Notes under the pieces: model-generated | Told to the model about the DNA's origin: nothing | The model's database searches: none | Seen by the model: the letters and a program-made list of their open reading frames with translations, nothing else | Part shown: piece by piece, positions 1-5,901 of the stretch | Layout of the letters: each line of letters starts with the position of its first letter | How positions within the stretch are numbered: the first letter of the stretch is position 1 | DNA from: Verrucomicrobiota bacterium | GTDB lineage: Bacteria > Verrucomicrobiota > Verrucomicrobiia > Methylacidiphilales > Verrucolacustridaceae | Direction of reading: 5' to 3' | DNA length: 6,480 nt | Assembly: GCA_010031845.1 (NCBI GenBank) | Contig: RGYX01000052.1 | Location: 1-6,480 of the forward strand | Translations under genes and position numbers: made by a program

Positions 1-372
1 TTCAATGCCGGCGTCCAGTTCGATATCCGCGCCCGTGACCGGTCCCTCTTTGTTGACCTTGAGGCTCAACAAGCGGGGTTCGCGGTTGGGAAGCTTGAAC
101 TTCAGTTTTTTAAGATTCAGCACGATCTCGGTCACATCCTCCACCACATGGTCAATGGTGCTAAATTCATGCTGAACCCCGGAAATCTTCACGCTGGTGA
201 TGGCTGCACCCTCCAGCGAACTGAGGAGCACCCTCCGCAGGGAATTACCCAGCGTATGCCCGTAGCCTGCTTCAAAGGGTTCGGCAACGAACTTGGCGTA
301 GGTTTCGGTGGAGCCGTCCTCTTCCTTTTGCAGGCGGTTCGGCAGTTCGAATCTTCCTAATCTCAATGGCAT
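1..372 (-). CDS. rpoA: DNA-directed RNA polymerase subunit alpha (N-terminal part, runs off the window)
   Basis: Only the first 124 codons are present; the gene continues past the left edge. Translation from the ATG at 372 begins [14 protein letters not shown] and contains the alpha-NTD signature [17 protein letters not shown] at about residues 37-52, the region that dimerises alpha and nucleates assembly of the beta subunits. It is followed by VQHEFSTI and [15 protein letters not shown] (about 66-90) and [11 protein letters not shown] (110-120), all typical of the family. The C-terminal promoter-contacting domain is outside the window. The N-terminus is about ten residues shorter than in E. 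coli; no earlier in-frame start is needed because similarity begins immediately. A purine-rich stretch (AGAGAG) lies about 8 bases upstream as a weak ribosome-binding site. It follows rpsD after 81 bases, the usual alpha-operon position; rplQ would be expected next. Identification is secure. Confidence 0.96.
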   Translation of the reverse strand, partial: MPLRLGRFELPNRLQKEEDGSTETYAKFVAEPFEAGYGHTLGNSLRRVLLSSLEGAAITSVKISGVQHEFSTIDHVVEDVTEIVLNLKKLKFKLPNREPRLLSLKVNKEGPVTGADIELDAGIE

Positions 373-426
373 GGTCTTTTCTCTCTTTCCGGCCAGGGAC
401 CGACGGCCGATGCTGTGGTTGCTCAA

Positions 427-447
427 TCCCGCCGGTAGCAGGCGGGA
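427..447 (-). other. Short inverted repeat in the rpsD-rpoA gap
   Basis: A 7-base perfect stem (TCCCGCC / GGCGGGA) encloses a 7-base loop just downstream of the rpsD stop, within the 81-base rpsD-rpoA spacer, the longest gap in the window. In the transcribed direction it is followed by TTGAGC rather than a run of T, so it does not look like an intrinsic terminator. It could be an mRNA processing or stability element, or chance in GC-rich DNA. No function is shown by the sequence. Confidence 0.35.
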
Positions 448-453
448 AAAAGT

Positions 454-1065
454 TTACGACCTGGAATACAACTCCACGACCAACTGTTCGTTGGCCACGG
501 GGCTGAGTTCTTCTCGGGTCGGAATTCGGGACAAGGTGCCCTTGAACTGCTCTTTGTTCAGGGTCAACCAATCAGGCACGGGACGGATCTGGGTTGTCTC
601 TAATCCCTTGGTGCCAAGCTGGCGGGATTTGGGATGTTCCCGGACCTCGATGACATCACCAGTGCGGCAGGCATAGCTGGGAATCGTCACCTTGCGGCCA
701 TTCACCGCAATGTGGCCATGGGTCACCATCTGTCGGGCTCCGCGACGGGTGGCGGAGAATCCAAGCCGATCCACCAGCGTGTCCAGTCGGGTCTCCAACA
801 GTTGTAGCATTTTTTCACCGGTAACTCCCCGGCTCTGCACGGCTTTCTGGTAGTAGCGGCGGAACTGTTTCTCGAGCAAACCATAGCCGTACTTCATCTT
901 CTGCTTTTCACCCAGCGCCACGGCGTAGTCAGACTGTTTGCGACGACCCTTGGCTCCGTGGACTCCTGGGGGGAAATTTCTTCGTTCCAGGGCCTTGGAG
1001 GCACCAAAGATCGGTTGCCCAAAACGGCGGTTAATCTTGTCACGCGGACCGGTGTAACGAGCCAT
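454..1065 (-). CDS. rpsD: 30S ribosomal protein S4
   Basis: The 203-residue protein has the normal length and layout of bacterial S4, a primary 16S rRNA-binding protein that starts small-subunit assembly. It begins MARYTGPRDKINRRFGQ. The N-terminal domain includes FPPGVHGAKGRRK (31-43) and the EKQKMKYGYGLLEKQFRRYY stretch (53-72). The S4 RNA-binding domain spans about 91-155 (ETRLDTLVDRLGF, RRGARQMVTHGHIAVNG, IPSYACRTGDVIEVRE), and the family C-terminus ends in VVELYSRS. No N-terminal cysteine cluster is present, so this is the zinc-free form. The ATG at 1065 is supported by an AAGGA Shine-Dalgarno sequence 4-5 bases upstream. It lies 12 bases after rpsK. In E. coli S4 represses its own operon through the rpsM leader; nothing here proves that this occurs in this organism. 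Confidence 0.98.
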   Translation of the reverse strand: MARYTGPRDKINRRFGQPIFGASKALERRNFPPGVHGAKGRRKQSDYAVALGEKQKMKYGYGLLEKQFRRYYQKAVQSRGVTGEKMLQLLETRLDTLVDRLGFSATRRGARQMVTHGHIAVNGRKVTIPSYACRTGDVIEVREHPKSRQLGTKGLETTQIRPVPDWLTLNKEQFKGTLSRIPTREELSPVANEQLVVELYSRS

Positions 1066-1069
1066 AAAT

Positions 1070-1074
1070 TCCTT
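1070..1074 (-). promoter_or_regulatory. Shine-Dalgarno sequence of rpsD
   Basis: AAGGA on the minus strand, 4 bases before the rpsD ATG at 1065, in the 12-base gap after rpsK. It fixes the rpsD start and is one of the few clear ribosome-binding sites in the window. Confidence 0.65.
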
Positions 1075-1077
1075 TCT

Positions 1078-1656
1078 TTAAACCCGACGCGCCTTGCGCA
1101 TCCGGCATCCATTGTGAGGCACCGGGGTCACATCCCGAATGGTGCTAACTTCCAGACCGATGGCCTGTAAGGCCCGAACCGCAGACTCACGACCCGTTCC
1201 CGGACCCTTCACCCGCACTTCCACTTCTTTTAAGCCGTGGGCCATGGCCTGCCGACTGGCATCTTGGGCCACCACTTGTGCCACATAAGCCGTCGACTTC
1301 TTGGAGCCACGGAAACCCATCTTACCGGCACTGGACCAAGCAATGACATTGCCTTTCAGGTCGGTGATGGAAACCACGGTGTTGTTGAAGGTTGCCAGAA
1401 TGTGGGCCACACCGTTTTGAATCTGTTTCGCGCCCTTGATTTTTGGGATCTTGATTTTGGCCGCATCATCCAAGCCGTCGAGGGTCAGGCTCTCTGGTGC
1501 GGGCATCGCCTCGGCTTTGGGGGCCGCATCCTTACCTCCGGGCTTAGCCCCACCCTTTTCCTTTTTGGCCTTGGGGGCGGCGGATTTCACTTTGGCTCCC
1601 TCGGGCTTGGAAGCCACGGGTTTTTTTTCTTCAGGCTTTTTTTCTGCGTCGCTCAT
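1078..1656 (-). CDS. rpsK: 30S ribosomal protein S11 with long N-terminal extension
   Basis: The 192-residue product is about 63 residues longer than E. coli S11 (129). The core begins near residue 77 and carries all family landmarks: [19 protein letters not shown] (81-99), [14 protein letters not shown] (114-127), [15 protein letters not shown] (149-163) and [11 protein letters not shown] (175-185). S11 forms the 30S platform near the mRNA exit and contacts S6, S18 and 16S rRNA. Residues 1-60 are low-complexity and rich in Lys, Ala, Pro and Glu ([20 protein letters not shown]...), predicted to be disordered. The last residues, MRKARRV, replace the more common PPKRRRV-type ending. The ATG at 1656 lies 8 bases after the rpsM stop without a strong Shine-Dalgarno; no nearer start makes better sense, because the extension is in frame and open throughout. 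I recall such extensions in some Verrucomicrobiota, but that is from memory only. Confidence 0.96.
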   Translation of the reverse strand: MSDAEKKPEEKKPVASKPEGAKVKSAAPKAKKEKGGAKPGGKDAAPKAEAMPAPESLTLDGLDDAAKIKIPKIKGAKQIQNGVAHILATFNNTVVSITDLKGNVIAWSSAGKMGFRGSKKSTAYVAQVVAQDASRQAMAHGLKEVEVRVKGPGTGRESAVRALQAIGLEVSTIRDVTPVPHNGCRMRKARRV

Positions 1657-1664
1657 GAAAATCT

Positions 1665-1996
1665 TTATGTCTTGGCGGACTTAGCGTCCTTGCTCCGGAT
1701 AACACCCACCGTCTTCCGGGGACCTTTGCGAGTCCGCGCGTTGGTTTGAGTTCTTTGCCCTCGGACAGGAAGACCCTTGCGATGCCGAATGCCGCGATAG
1801 CAATTAATGGTCTGTAGACGCTTCAGGTTTTGCTGAATGTCCCGGCGTAGATCACCCTCGATCAGAAAACGGTTTCTTTGAATCACCCCGATGATGCGGT
1901 TTATCTGTTGGTCGGTCGCCCGATGCCATATACATAGCGCAAGCTGAACTCAGCTTTTTTTTCCCCGGGAATGTCGACGCCTAAAACGCGTGGCAT
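1665..1996 (-). pseudogene. rpsM: 30S ribosomal protein S13, reading frame broken by an apparent internal deletion
   Basis: The ATG at 1996 opens a perfect S13 N-terminus: [20 protein letters not shown] then YVYGIG (26 residues, ending at 1919). That frame then reads RPTNR and stops at 1903-1901. A second frame, in register from about 1916 down to the TAA at 1667-1665, gives the rest of S13: [50 protein letters not shown] and [11 protein letters not shown], plus a short basic tail. The span is 332 bases, not a multiple of three. Against a usual S13 about 22 residues are missing, namely the part after YGIG that carries the TRA..I helix and leads into the TD-x-Q motif. S13 sits in the 30S head, contacts tRNA and 23S rRNA, and is near-essential. 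The sequence therefore looks like an intact gene that lost about 64 bases at about 1914-1922, most likely through assembly or amplification error. The start lies 5 bases after rpmJ. Confidence 0.9.
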
Positions 1997-2001
1997 ATGC
2001 C

Positions 2002-2118
2002 TTAGCCCTGCCTCTGCTTTAGGCGTGGATTCTTCTTGTTGATAATATAGATACGCCCGCGACGGCGGACGACCTGACAGTCACTAGTGCGACGTTTAAT
2101 GGAAGCTCGTACTCTCAT
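2002..2118 (-). CDS. rpmJ: 50S ribosomal protein L36, zinc-free form
   Basis: A 38-residue protein beginning [20 protein letters not shown] and ending [12 protein letters not shown], a clear L36. The zinc-ribbon ligands of the C+ form (two N-terminal Cys, a third Cys, then His) are mostly gone: only Cys14 remains, while the other positions hold Thr11, Asn27 and Leu33. It therefore should not bind zinc as the four-ligand form does. L36 packs against 23S rRNA in the large subunit. The reading frame is open further upstream to 2190, but family similarity begins exactly at the ATG at 2118, and the upstream part would overlap map. There is no evident Shine-Dalgarno (TTTGCCTTTAT precedes the ATG), so translation probably depends on coupling or SD-independent initiation. 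It lies 19 bases after map and 5 before rpsM, the standard place, but without infA. Confidence 0.95.
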   Translation of the reverse strand: MRVRASIKRRTSDCQVVRRRGRIYIINKKNPRLKQRQG

Positions 2119-2137
2119 ATAAAGGCAAACGAAAAAC

Positions 2138-2941
2138 CTATCGAATTCCCTGACCGCTGGCAAGCGCTTTTGCATCTCTTTCGGAACCAAGGGAATCGGT
2201 GAGAATTTCCGGTTCCCCGTCCGTAATCAGGACCACATGTTCGAAATGGGCGGAGTCTCGCCCATCCGCCGTCACCGCGGTCCACCCATCCTGCAAAATT
2301 CTTACTTCACAACTCCCTTCATTGACCATCGGTTCGATCGCCAAGGTCATACCAGGGCGCAGGATAGGACCGGTGTTGGCTTTACCAAAATTGGGGATCT
2401 GAGGTTCTTCATGTAGCTTTCTGCCCACGCCATGCCCGACAAATTCTTTCACAACCGTATAGCCTGCCTCTTTCACAGTCCGTTCAACGGCATGGCATAT
2501 ATCGCCCAAGCGGGCCCCTCCCCTCGCCGCAGCGATGCCAGCCGCCAACGCATTTTGGCTCTTCTCCAACAATCTTTGCCGAGCGGGGGTAATCGCCCCA
2601 ACTCCAACCGTGGTTGCCGTGTCCCCAACCCATCCGTCCAGAATAATGCCCACATCCAATTTCACCACATCCCCATAAGCCAGCCGTCTGCCCCCCCCGA
2701 TTCCATGAACCACCTCCTCGTTGACCGAAATGCAAAGTTGTCCGGGAAACTTTCGGTAACCGAGAAAAGCGCTTCGGGCCCCGTATTCTGCGATCAACTT
2801 CCCCGCCCAACGGTCGATTTCACCCGTGGTCTGGCCAGGCTCCAGTCCCCCGACAAGTTGGAGGAGAATTTTCCGGGCCAGACGACAACTGGACCTCATC
2901 CCGGCAATGCCCGAAGCATCCTTGATGGGAATGATCGGCAT
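2138..2941 (-). CDS. map: Methionine aminopeptidase, type I
   Basis: Type I methionyl aminopeptidase, which removes the initiator Met from nascent cytosolic proteins at the ribosome exit. Numbering from the ATG at 2941 (267 residues), the pita-bread fold signatures are complete. The catalytic His79 is in EEVVHGIG. The metal ligands are Asp96 (VKLDVG), Asp107 (WVGDTATT), His170 ([14 protein letters not shown]), Glu203 (AIEPMV) and Glu234 (HFEHVVLIT), with the second conserved His at 177. An in-frame TTG at 2947 would add two residues, but the ATG matches the family start better. Neither has a good Shine-Dalgarno. After the usual EPEILT ending there is an extra tail of about 19 residues. A run of eight G (2691-2698) encodes GIGGG and keeps frame. 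It lies 14 bases after secY; adk, which often separates secY and map, is absent. Confidence 0.97.
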   Translation of the reverse strand: MPIIPIKDASGIAGMRSSCRLARKILLQLVGGLEPGQTTGEIDRWAGKLIAEYGARSAFLGYRKFPGQLCISVNEEVVHGIGGGRRLAYGDVVKLDVGIILDGWVGDTATTVGVGAITPARQRLLEKSQNALAAGIAAARGGARLGDICHAVERTVKEAGYTVVKEFVGHGVGRKLHEEPQIPNFGKANTGPILRPGMTLAIEPMVNEGSCEVRILQDGWTAVTADGRDSAHFEHVVLITDGEPEILTDSLGSERDAKALASGQGIR

Positions 2942-2955
2942 GCCCAAACGGTGTC

Positions 2956-4449
2956 TTAGCGAAGAGAAACGAGAATTCCGCCCAATGCGATCAGAGCGAT
3001 AATCACGAGAAGCCAGGCAATCTGCGACTCCGAAATCGCATTGGAGGTACCCCCTGCCCCGGCCATGGTCCGTCCTTTAATTCGACCCTTCTTCAGAAAC
3101 CCATCATAGTGACGTTGCAAAAGATAGGTCTCCGCCTGCCTCATGGTATCCAGCATCACGCCGACGATGATCAACAATCCGGTTCCCCCGAAAAATTGGG
3201 CCGTGATGCTGGGGATTCCCATCAGGTTCTGCACCAACATCGGGAGAACGGCCAAGGCCGTCAGGAAAATGGCTCCGGCAAAGGTCAGGCGGGTCATGGA
3301 GTAGTCCAAGAACTGGGCGGTGGTTTCTCCCGGGCGCACCCCCGGAATGAATCCCCCATGCCGCTTCATGTCGTCGGCGATCTGGATGGGATTAAAGACC
3401 ATGGCTACCCAGAAATAGGAGAAAAAGAAGATCATGCCGGCATACAGGACGTAATGCAGCCAACCCGTGGCCAAGGCCGCGGAAATTCGGTTGGCCGTGG
3501 GCGATCCCGGAAAGAGGAAGCCCAGAATGCTCGCCGGAAAAAGCAAAATGGCATTGGCAAAAATGATCGGCATCACCCCCGCATAGTTGACTTTGAGGGG
3601 CAGGAAGGAGGTCTGACCTCCGTACACCCGATTCCCACGAACCTGCTTGGCGTATTGCACGCTAACTTTTCGCAAGGCTTGGGTTAACGCAATAGTGGAG
3701 GCGATCACGAAAAACAGAAACGCCAGGAGCAAGAACAGGACAAAAGGACTGATCGGTTCACGTCCGCTTCCGGCGGGGGGCACAAAAACCTGCCAGCCCG
3801 CCACCAAGGCGGCCGGCAAACGCGCCACAATGCCAATGGTGATGATCAGGGAAATTCCGTTTCCGATCCCCTTCTCCGTCACCTGTTCCCCAATCCACAT
3901 CAAGAGCATGGTGCCGGCCGTCAGGGTGATCACGGTGATGATACGGAAACCCAATCCGGGTTCAGGGACCAAAGGCCCCATCCGCTGGATCACCTGATCA
4001 ATCCCGTTAAAAATGGGGATGCGGGCAGGATTCTCAAAACTAACCGCCAACAGATAGCCCTGAACCCCACAGAGAATCAGGGTGCCCCATCGTGTGTATT
4101 GGGTGATCTTTTGACGACCCCCCTCCTCCCTGACCATTTTACCGAGCGAAGGAATGACCCCGGTGGCCAACTGCATGACAATACTTGCGCTGATGTAAGG
4201 CATGATCGTCAGCGAAAATATGGCGCAGTTTTCGAGCGCACCACCGCTGAAAAGATTAAAAAGACCAATGACGCTTCCACGATCCTGCTGATCCACCACC
4301 TGGCGGAAGAATTCGCCCAATACCAAGGGATTGATTCCTGGACAAGGGATCGAGGCCCCGACCCGGACGACCACGATCAGCGCGAGGGTAAAGATGATCC
4401 TCTGCCGGAGTTCCGGAATCTTGAAACAATTGAGAAGGGCGTGGAGCAT
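2956..4449 (-). CDS. secY: Preprotein translocase subunit SecY, with an extra C-terminal hydrophobic segment
   Basis: The 497-residue central channel of the Sec translocon in the inner membrane. Hydrophobic segments in order are roughly 17-36, 73-95, 120-138, 168-187, 197-219, 234-255, 289-313, 330-353, 388-407 and 422-437, matching the ten helices of SecY. Landmarks include the plug region NLFSGGAL (65-72), SASIVMQL (87-94), GEQVTEKGIGNGISLII (187-203), the C4 loop KVSVQYAKQVRG (261-272) and the C5 loop MKRHGGFIPGVRPGETT (361-377) that contacts SecA and the ribosome. After HYDGFLKKGRIKGR, where many SecY proteins end (430-445 residues), it continues 37 residues with a Gly/Ser linker and a further hydrophobic stretch at about 479-496 (WLLVIIALIALGGILVSL). 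The ATG at 4449 lies 22 bases after rplO with no clear Shine-Dalgarno. Confidence 0.98.
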   Translation of the reverse strand: MLHALLNCFKIPELRQRIIFTLALIVVVRVGASIPCPGINPLVLGEFFRQVVDQQDRGSVIGLFNLFSGGALENCAIFSLTIMPYISASIVMQLATGVIPSLGKMVREEGGRQKITQYTRWGTLILCGVQGYLLAVSFENPARIPIFNGIDQVIQRMGPLVPEPGLGFRIITVITLTAGTMLLMWIGEQVTEKGIGNGISLIITIGIVARLPAALVAGWQVFVPPAGSGREPISPFVLFLLLAFLFFVIASTIALTQALRKVSVQYAKQVRGNRVYGGQTSFLPLKVNYAGVMPIIFANAILLFPASILGFLFPGSPTANRISAALATGWLHYVLYAGMIFFFSYFWVAMVFNPIQIADDMKRHGGFIPGVRPGETTAQFLDYSMTRLTFAGAIFLTALAVLPMLVQNLMGIPSITAQFFGGTGLLIIVGVMLDTMRQAETYLLQRHYDGFLKKGRIKGRTMAGAGGTSNAISESQIAWLLVIIALIALGGILVSLR

Positions 4450-4471
4450 GGCCCGTCAGAAGCCCAAAGGC

Positions 4472-4881
4472 TTACTTTTTCAGGAGGGTGAGTTTTCCAC
4501 CCGCCGCCTCAAGTGCCGTCTTGGCCGATGCGCTGGCCGCATGCACTTCGAGAACAAGATTTTTGGACTTCAGCTTTCCTCCCCCGAGGAGTTTCACGCC
4601 CTCCCACTCCCCCTTGACCACTCCCTTGGCACGCAAAGTGGCCTCATCGATTTTTGAGCCATCCGTAAAGATATCCAGGCTATCCAGATTCACGGGGGCG
4701 TAACGGGTGGTGAAAACCGCGTTGTTAAAACCCCGCTTGGGAATACGTCGAATGAGCGGCATTTGGCCGCCTTCGAACCCCAGACGAATACTTCCACCCG
4801 AACGGGCTGGCCGGAACTCTCTCCGCAACCCACGCGTTTTCGACGGTGGCGTGCACCGGGTCTGGGGGAAGTCTGTCTCAT
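4472..4881 (-). pseudogene. rplO: 50S ribosomal protein L15, reading frame broken by an apparent internal deletion
   Basis: The ATG at 4881 overlaps the rpsE stop (ATGA) and is preceded by a strong AAGGAG. It starts a typical L15 N-terminus, with GARHRRKRVGCGESSG at residues 9-24 (to 4810). That frame then drifts into QPVRVEV and stops near 4690. The rest of L15 is in another frame from 4807 to the TAA at 4474-4472: ARSGGSIRLGFEGGQMPLIR, RIPKRGFNNAVF, and the C-terminal VEGVKLLG-like part ending GGKLTLLKK. The span of 410 bases is not a multiple of three. What is missing is the hallmark HGKTSGRGxKGQK loop, about 13 residues, so about 37 bases appear lost at about 4805-4812. L15 reaches deep into 23S rRNA and is important in late 50S assembly. 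The first residues (MRQTSPRP) are also about two shorter than the usual pattern. Error in the sequence is the likeliest cause. Confidence 0.9.
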
Positions 4882-5516
4882 TCGCTCTTCTCCTTGGTTG
4901 TCTTGGCCGGCCGTTCGGCACGTTTCTTGCCACGCACTTCCAGAATCTGGGAGCGCGTCCGCAATTTCGAAAGGGCGTCCACGGTTGCCTTCACCACATT
5001 GGCCGCATTACTGGAACCCATGGACTTGGCCAGAACGTCTTTTACCCCTGCCGCCTCAAGCACGGCCCGAACTCCTCCGCCAGCTATGAGCCCCGTCCCC
5101 AGAGACGCAGGTCGCAACAACACCCGACCACCCCCGAAAGCCCCCACGACCTCATGAGGCAAAGTGCTTGGGCCAATATTGTAAATATGGAGATTTTTTT
5201 TAGCGTTCTCAGTTCCTTTGCGGATCGCTTCACTGACTTCCCGGGCCTTGCCAAATCCCACCCCCACTTTCCCCTTGTTGTCCCCCACCACCATCAGGGC
5301 ACTAAAGCTAAACCGCCGACCGCCCTTGACCACCTTGGCGCAACGGTTCACAAACACCACCTTCTCGAACATTTCCGAGGGAGTACGGGTGCGGTCCCGG
5401 CGCTGGGTAGGCTCGGGAGTCGGGATAAACTCAGAAGTCTTGGAGAAAGCCTTCTCAGGCACAACCTCCACATCTTTCATTTCGGGAGTCTCTTCGGTCA
5501 CTGGGGCGGTGGTCAT
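4878..5516 (-). CDS. rpsE: 30S ribosomal protein S5
   Basis: A 212-residue S5, against about 166 in E. coli. The dsRBD-like N-terminal domain is at about 50-113 ([20 protein letters not shown] then [20 protein letters not shown], ending NAKKNL), followed by the C-terminal domain at about 120-186 ([40 protein letters not shown]). S5 lies at the mRNA entry site, has helicase activity with S3 and S4, and influences fidelity. An acidic, Thr/Pro-rich extension fills residues 1-47, and the last 25 residues are Lys/Arg-rich. The ATG at 5516 is chosen over a TTG at 5519 because GAGGT lies 6 bases before the ATG, the better spacing. Its TGA stop overlaps the rplO ATG (ATGA), so the two are probably translationally coupled. 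rpmD (L30), which usually separates these genes, is absent. Confidence 0.97.
   Translation of the reverse strand: MTTAPVTEETPEMKDVEVVPEKAFSKTSEFIPTPEPTQRRDRTRTPSEMFEKVVFVNRCAKVVKGGRRFSFSALMVVGDNKGKVGVGFGKAREVSEAIRKGTENAKKNLHIYNIGPSTLPHEVVGAFGGGRVLLRPASLGTGLIAGGGVRAVLEAAGVKDVLAKSMGSSNAANVVKATVDALSKLRTRSQILEVRGKKRAERPAKTTKEKSE
4890..4895 (-). promoter_or_regulatory. Shine-Dalgarno sequence of rplO
   Basis: AAGGAG on the minus strand, inside the last codons of rpsE and 8 bases before the rplO ATG at 4881. It is the strongest ribosome-binding site in the window. It confirms that the rplO start is at 4881, so the frame break downstream in rplO is not an artefact of a wrong start. Confidence 0.75.
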
Positions 5517-5522
5517 CAATTT

Positions 5523-5527
5523 ACCTC
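5523..5527 (-). promoter_or_regulatory. Shine-Dalgarno sequence of rpsE
   Basis: GAGGT on the minus strand in the 13-base gap between rplR and rpsE. It is 6 bases before the ATG at 5516 but only 3 before the alternative TTG at 5519, which favours the ATG as the start. Confidence 0.65.
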
Positions 5528-5529
5528 AT

Positions 5530-5895
5530 TTAGAATTTCAGGCCGCCCTGGCGGGCCGCCTCGGCAAAGGCCTTCACCTTGCCATGATACAAAAAGCCAC
5601 CCCGGTCAAAAACCACACAAGAAATTCCCTTTTTGGAGGCACGTTCCGCCATCGCCTGACCGAGCTTGGCCGCTCCGGCCAGGTTGGCCTTGATCGATTT
5701 CTTGAGACTCTCCTCCAGGCTGGAGACCGCCGCCAACGTCTTCCCGACCGAATCGTCAATCAACTGGGCATAGATGTTGCGGCCGCTAAAGGAAACACAG
5801 AGACGAGGCTTGGAAGTCCCACCTCGTACCCGGGAGCGGACCCGTTCATGGATCCGGATGCGACGTTCGCGGCGAATTTTAGATGGATTAGGCAT
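5530..5895 (-). CDS. rplR: 50S ribosomal protein L18
   Basis: A 121-residue protein of normal length for L18, which binds 5S rRNA and links it to the central protuberance of the 50S subunit. The basic N-terminus (MPNPSKIRRERRIRIHERVR) is followed by SKPRLCVSFSGRNIYAQLID (28-47). The C-terminal signature CVVFDRGGFLYHGKVKAFAE (93-112) ends in AARQGGLKF, the invariant type of ending. The frame is intact. The ATG at 5895 lies 6 bases after the rplF stop and has no evident Shine-Dalgarno, so translation probably continues from rplF by coupling. rpsE follows 13 bases downstream. Confidence 0.98.
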   Translation of the reverse strand: MPNPSKIRRERRIRIHERVRSRVRGGTSKPRLCVSFSGRNIYAQLIDDSVGKTLAAVSSLEESLKKSIKANLAGAAKLGQAMAERASKKGISCVVFDRGGFLYHGKVKAFAEAARQGGLKF

Positions 5896-5901
5896 ATGGG
5901 T

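Noticed and set aside
1637..1643. A_AAA_AAG slippery heptamer in frame at rpsK codons 5-7, with a second A8 run close by
   Set aside because: A -1 slip would meet a TGA after one codon, so no useful product results. The runs are explained by Glu-Lys-rich codons in the extension.
1901..1996. The rpsM split read as programmed frameshifting or translational bypass
   Set aside because: A change of frame would not restore the missing 22 or so residues, and no slippery site or stimulator is seen at the junction. Lost bases explain it better.
2691..2698. A G8 tract in map, as a possible phase-variable repeat
   Set aside because: It encodes the conserved GIGGG segment in frame, and switching off an essential housekeeping enzyme is implausible.
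3109..3687. A 192-codon plus-strand frame opposite secY
   Set aside because: Gln/Gly/His/Arg-rich composition is a by-product of the hydrophobic codons of secY on the other strand.
4460..4480. A stem (AAGCC/GGCTT) followed by a T run on the plus strand, resembling a terminator
   Set aside because: It faces against the direction of all genes, the stem is only 5 base pairs, and the T run is the complement of Lys codons at the end of rplO.
4707..5693. A 328-codon open frame on the plus strand opposite rplO, rpsE and rplR
   Set aside because: It lies wholly antisense to genes with clear family matches, is rich in Pro/Arg/His as expected of a reverse-strand shadow, and contains no recognisable domain.
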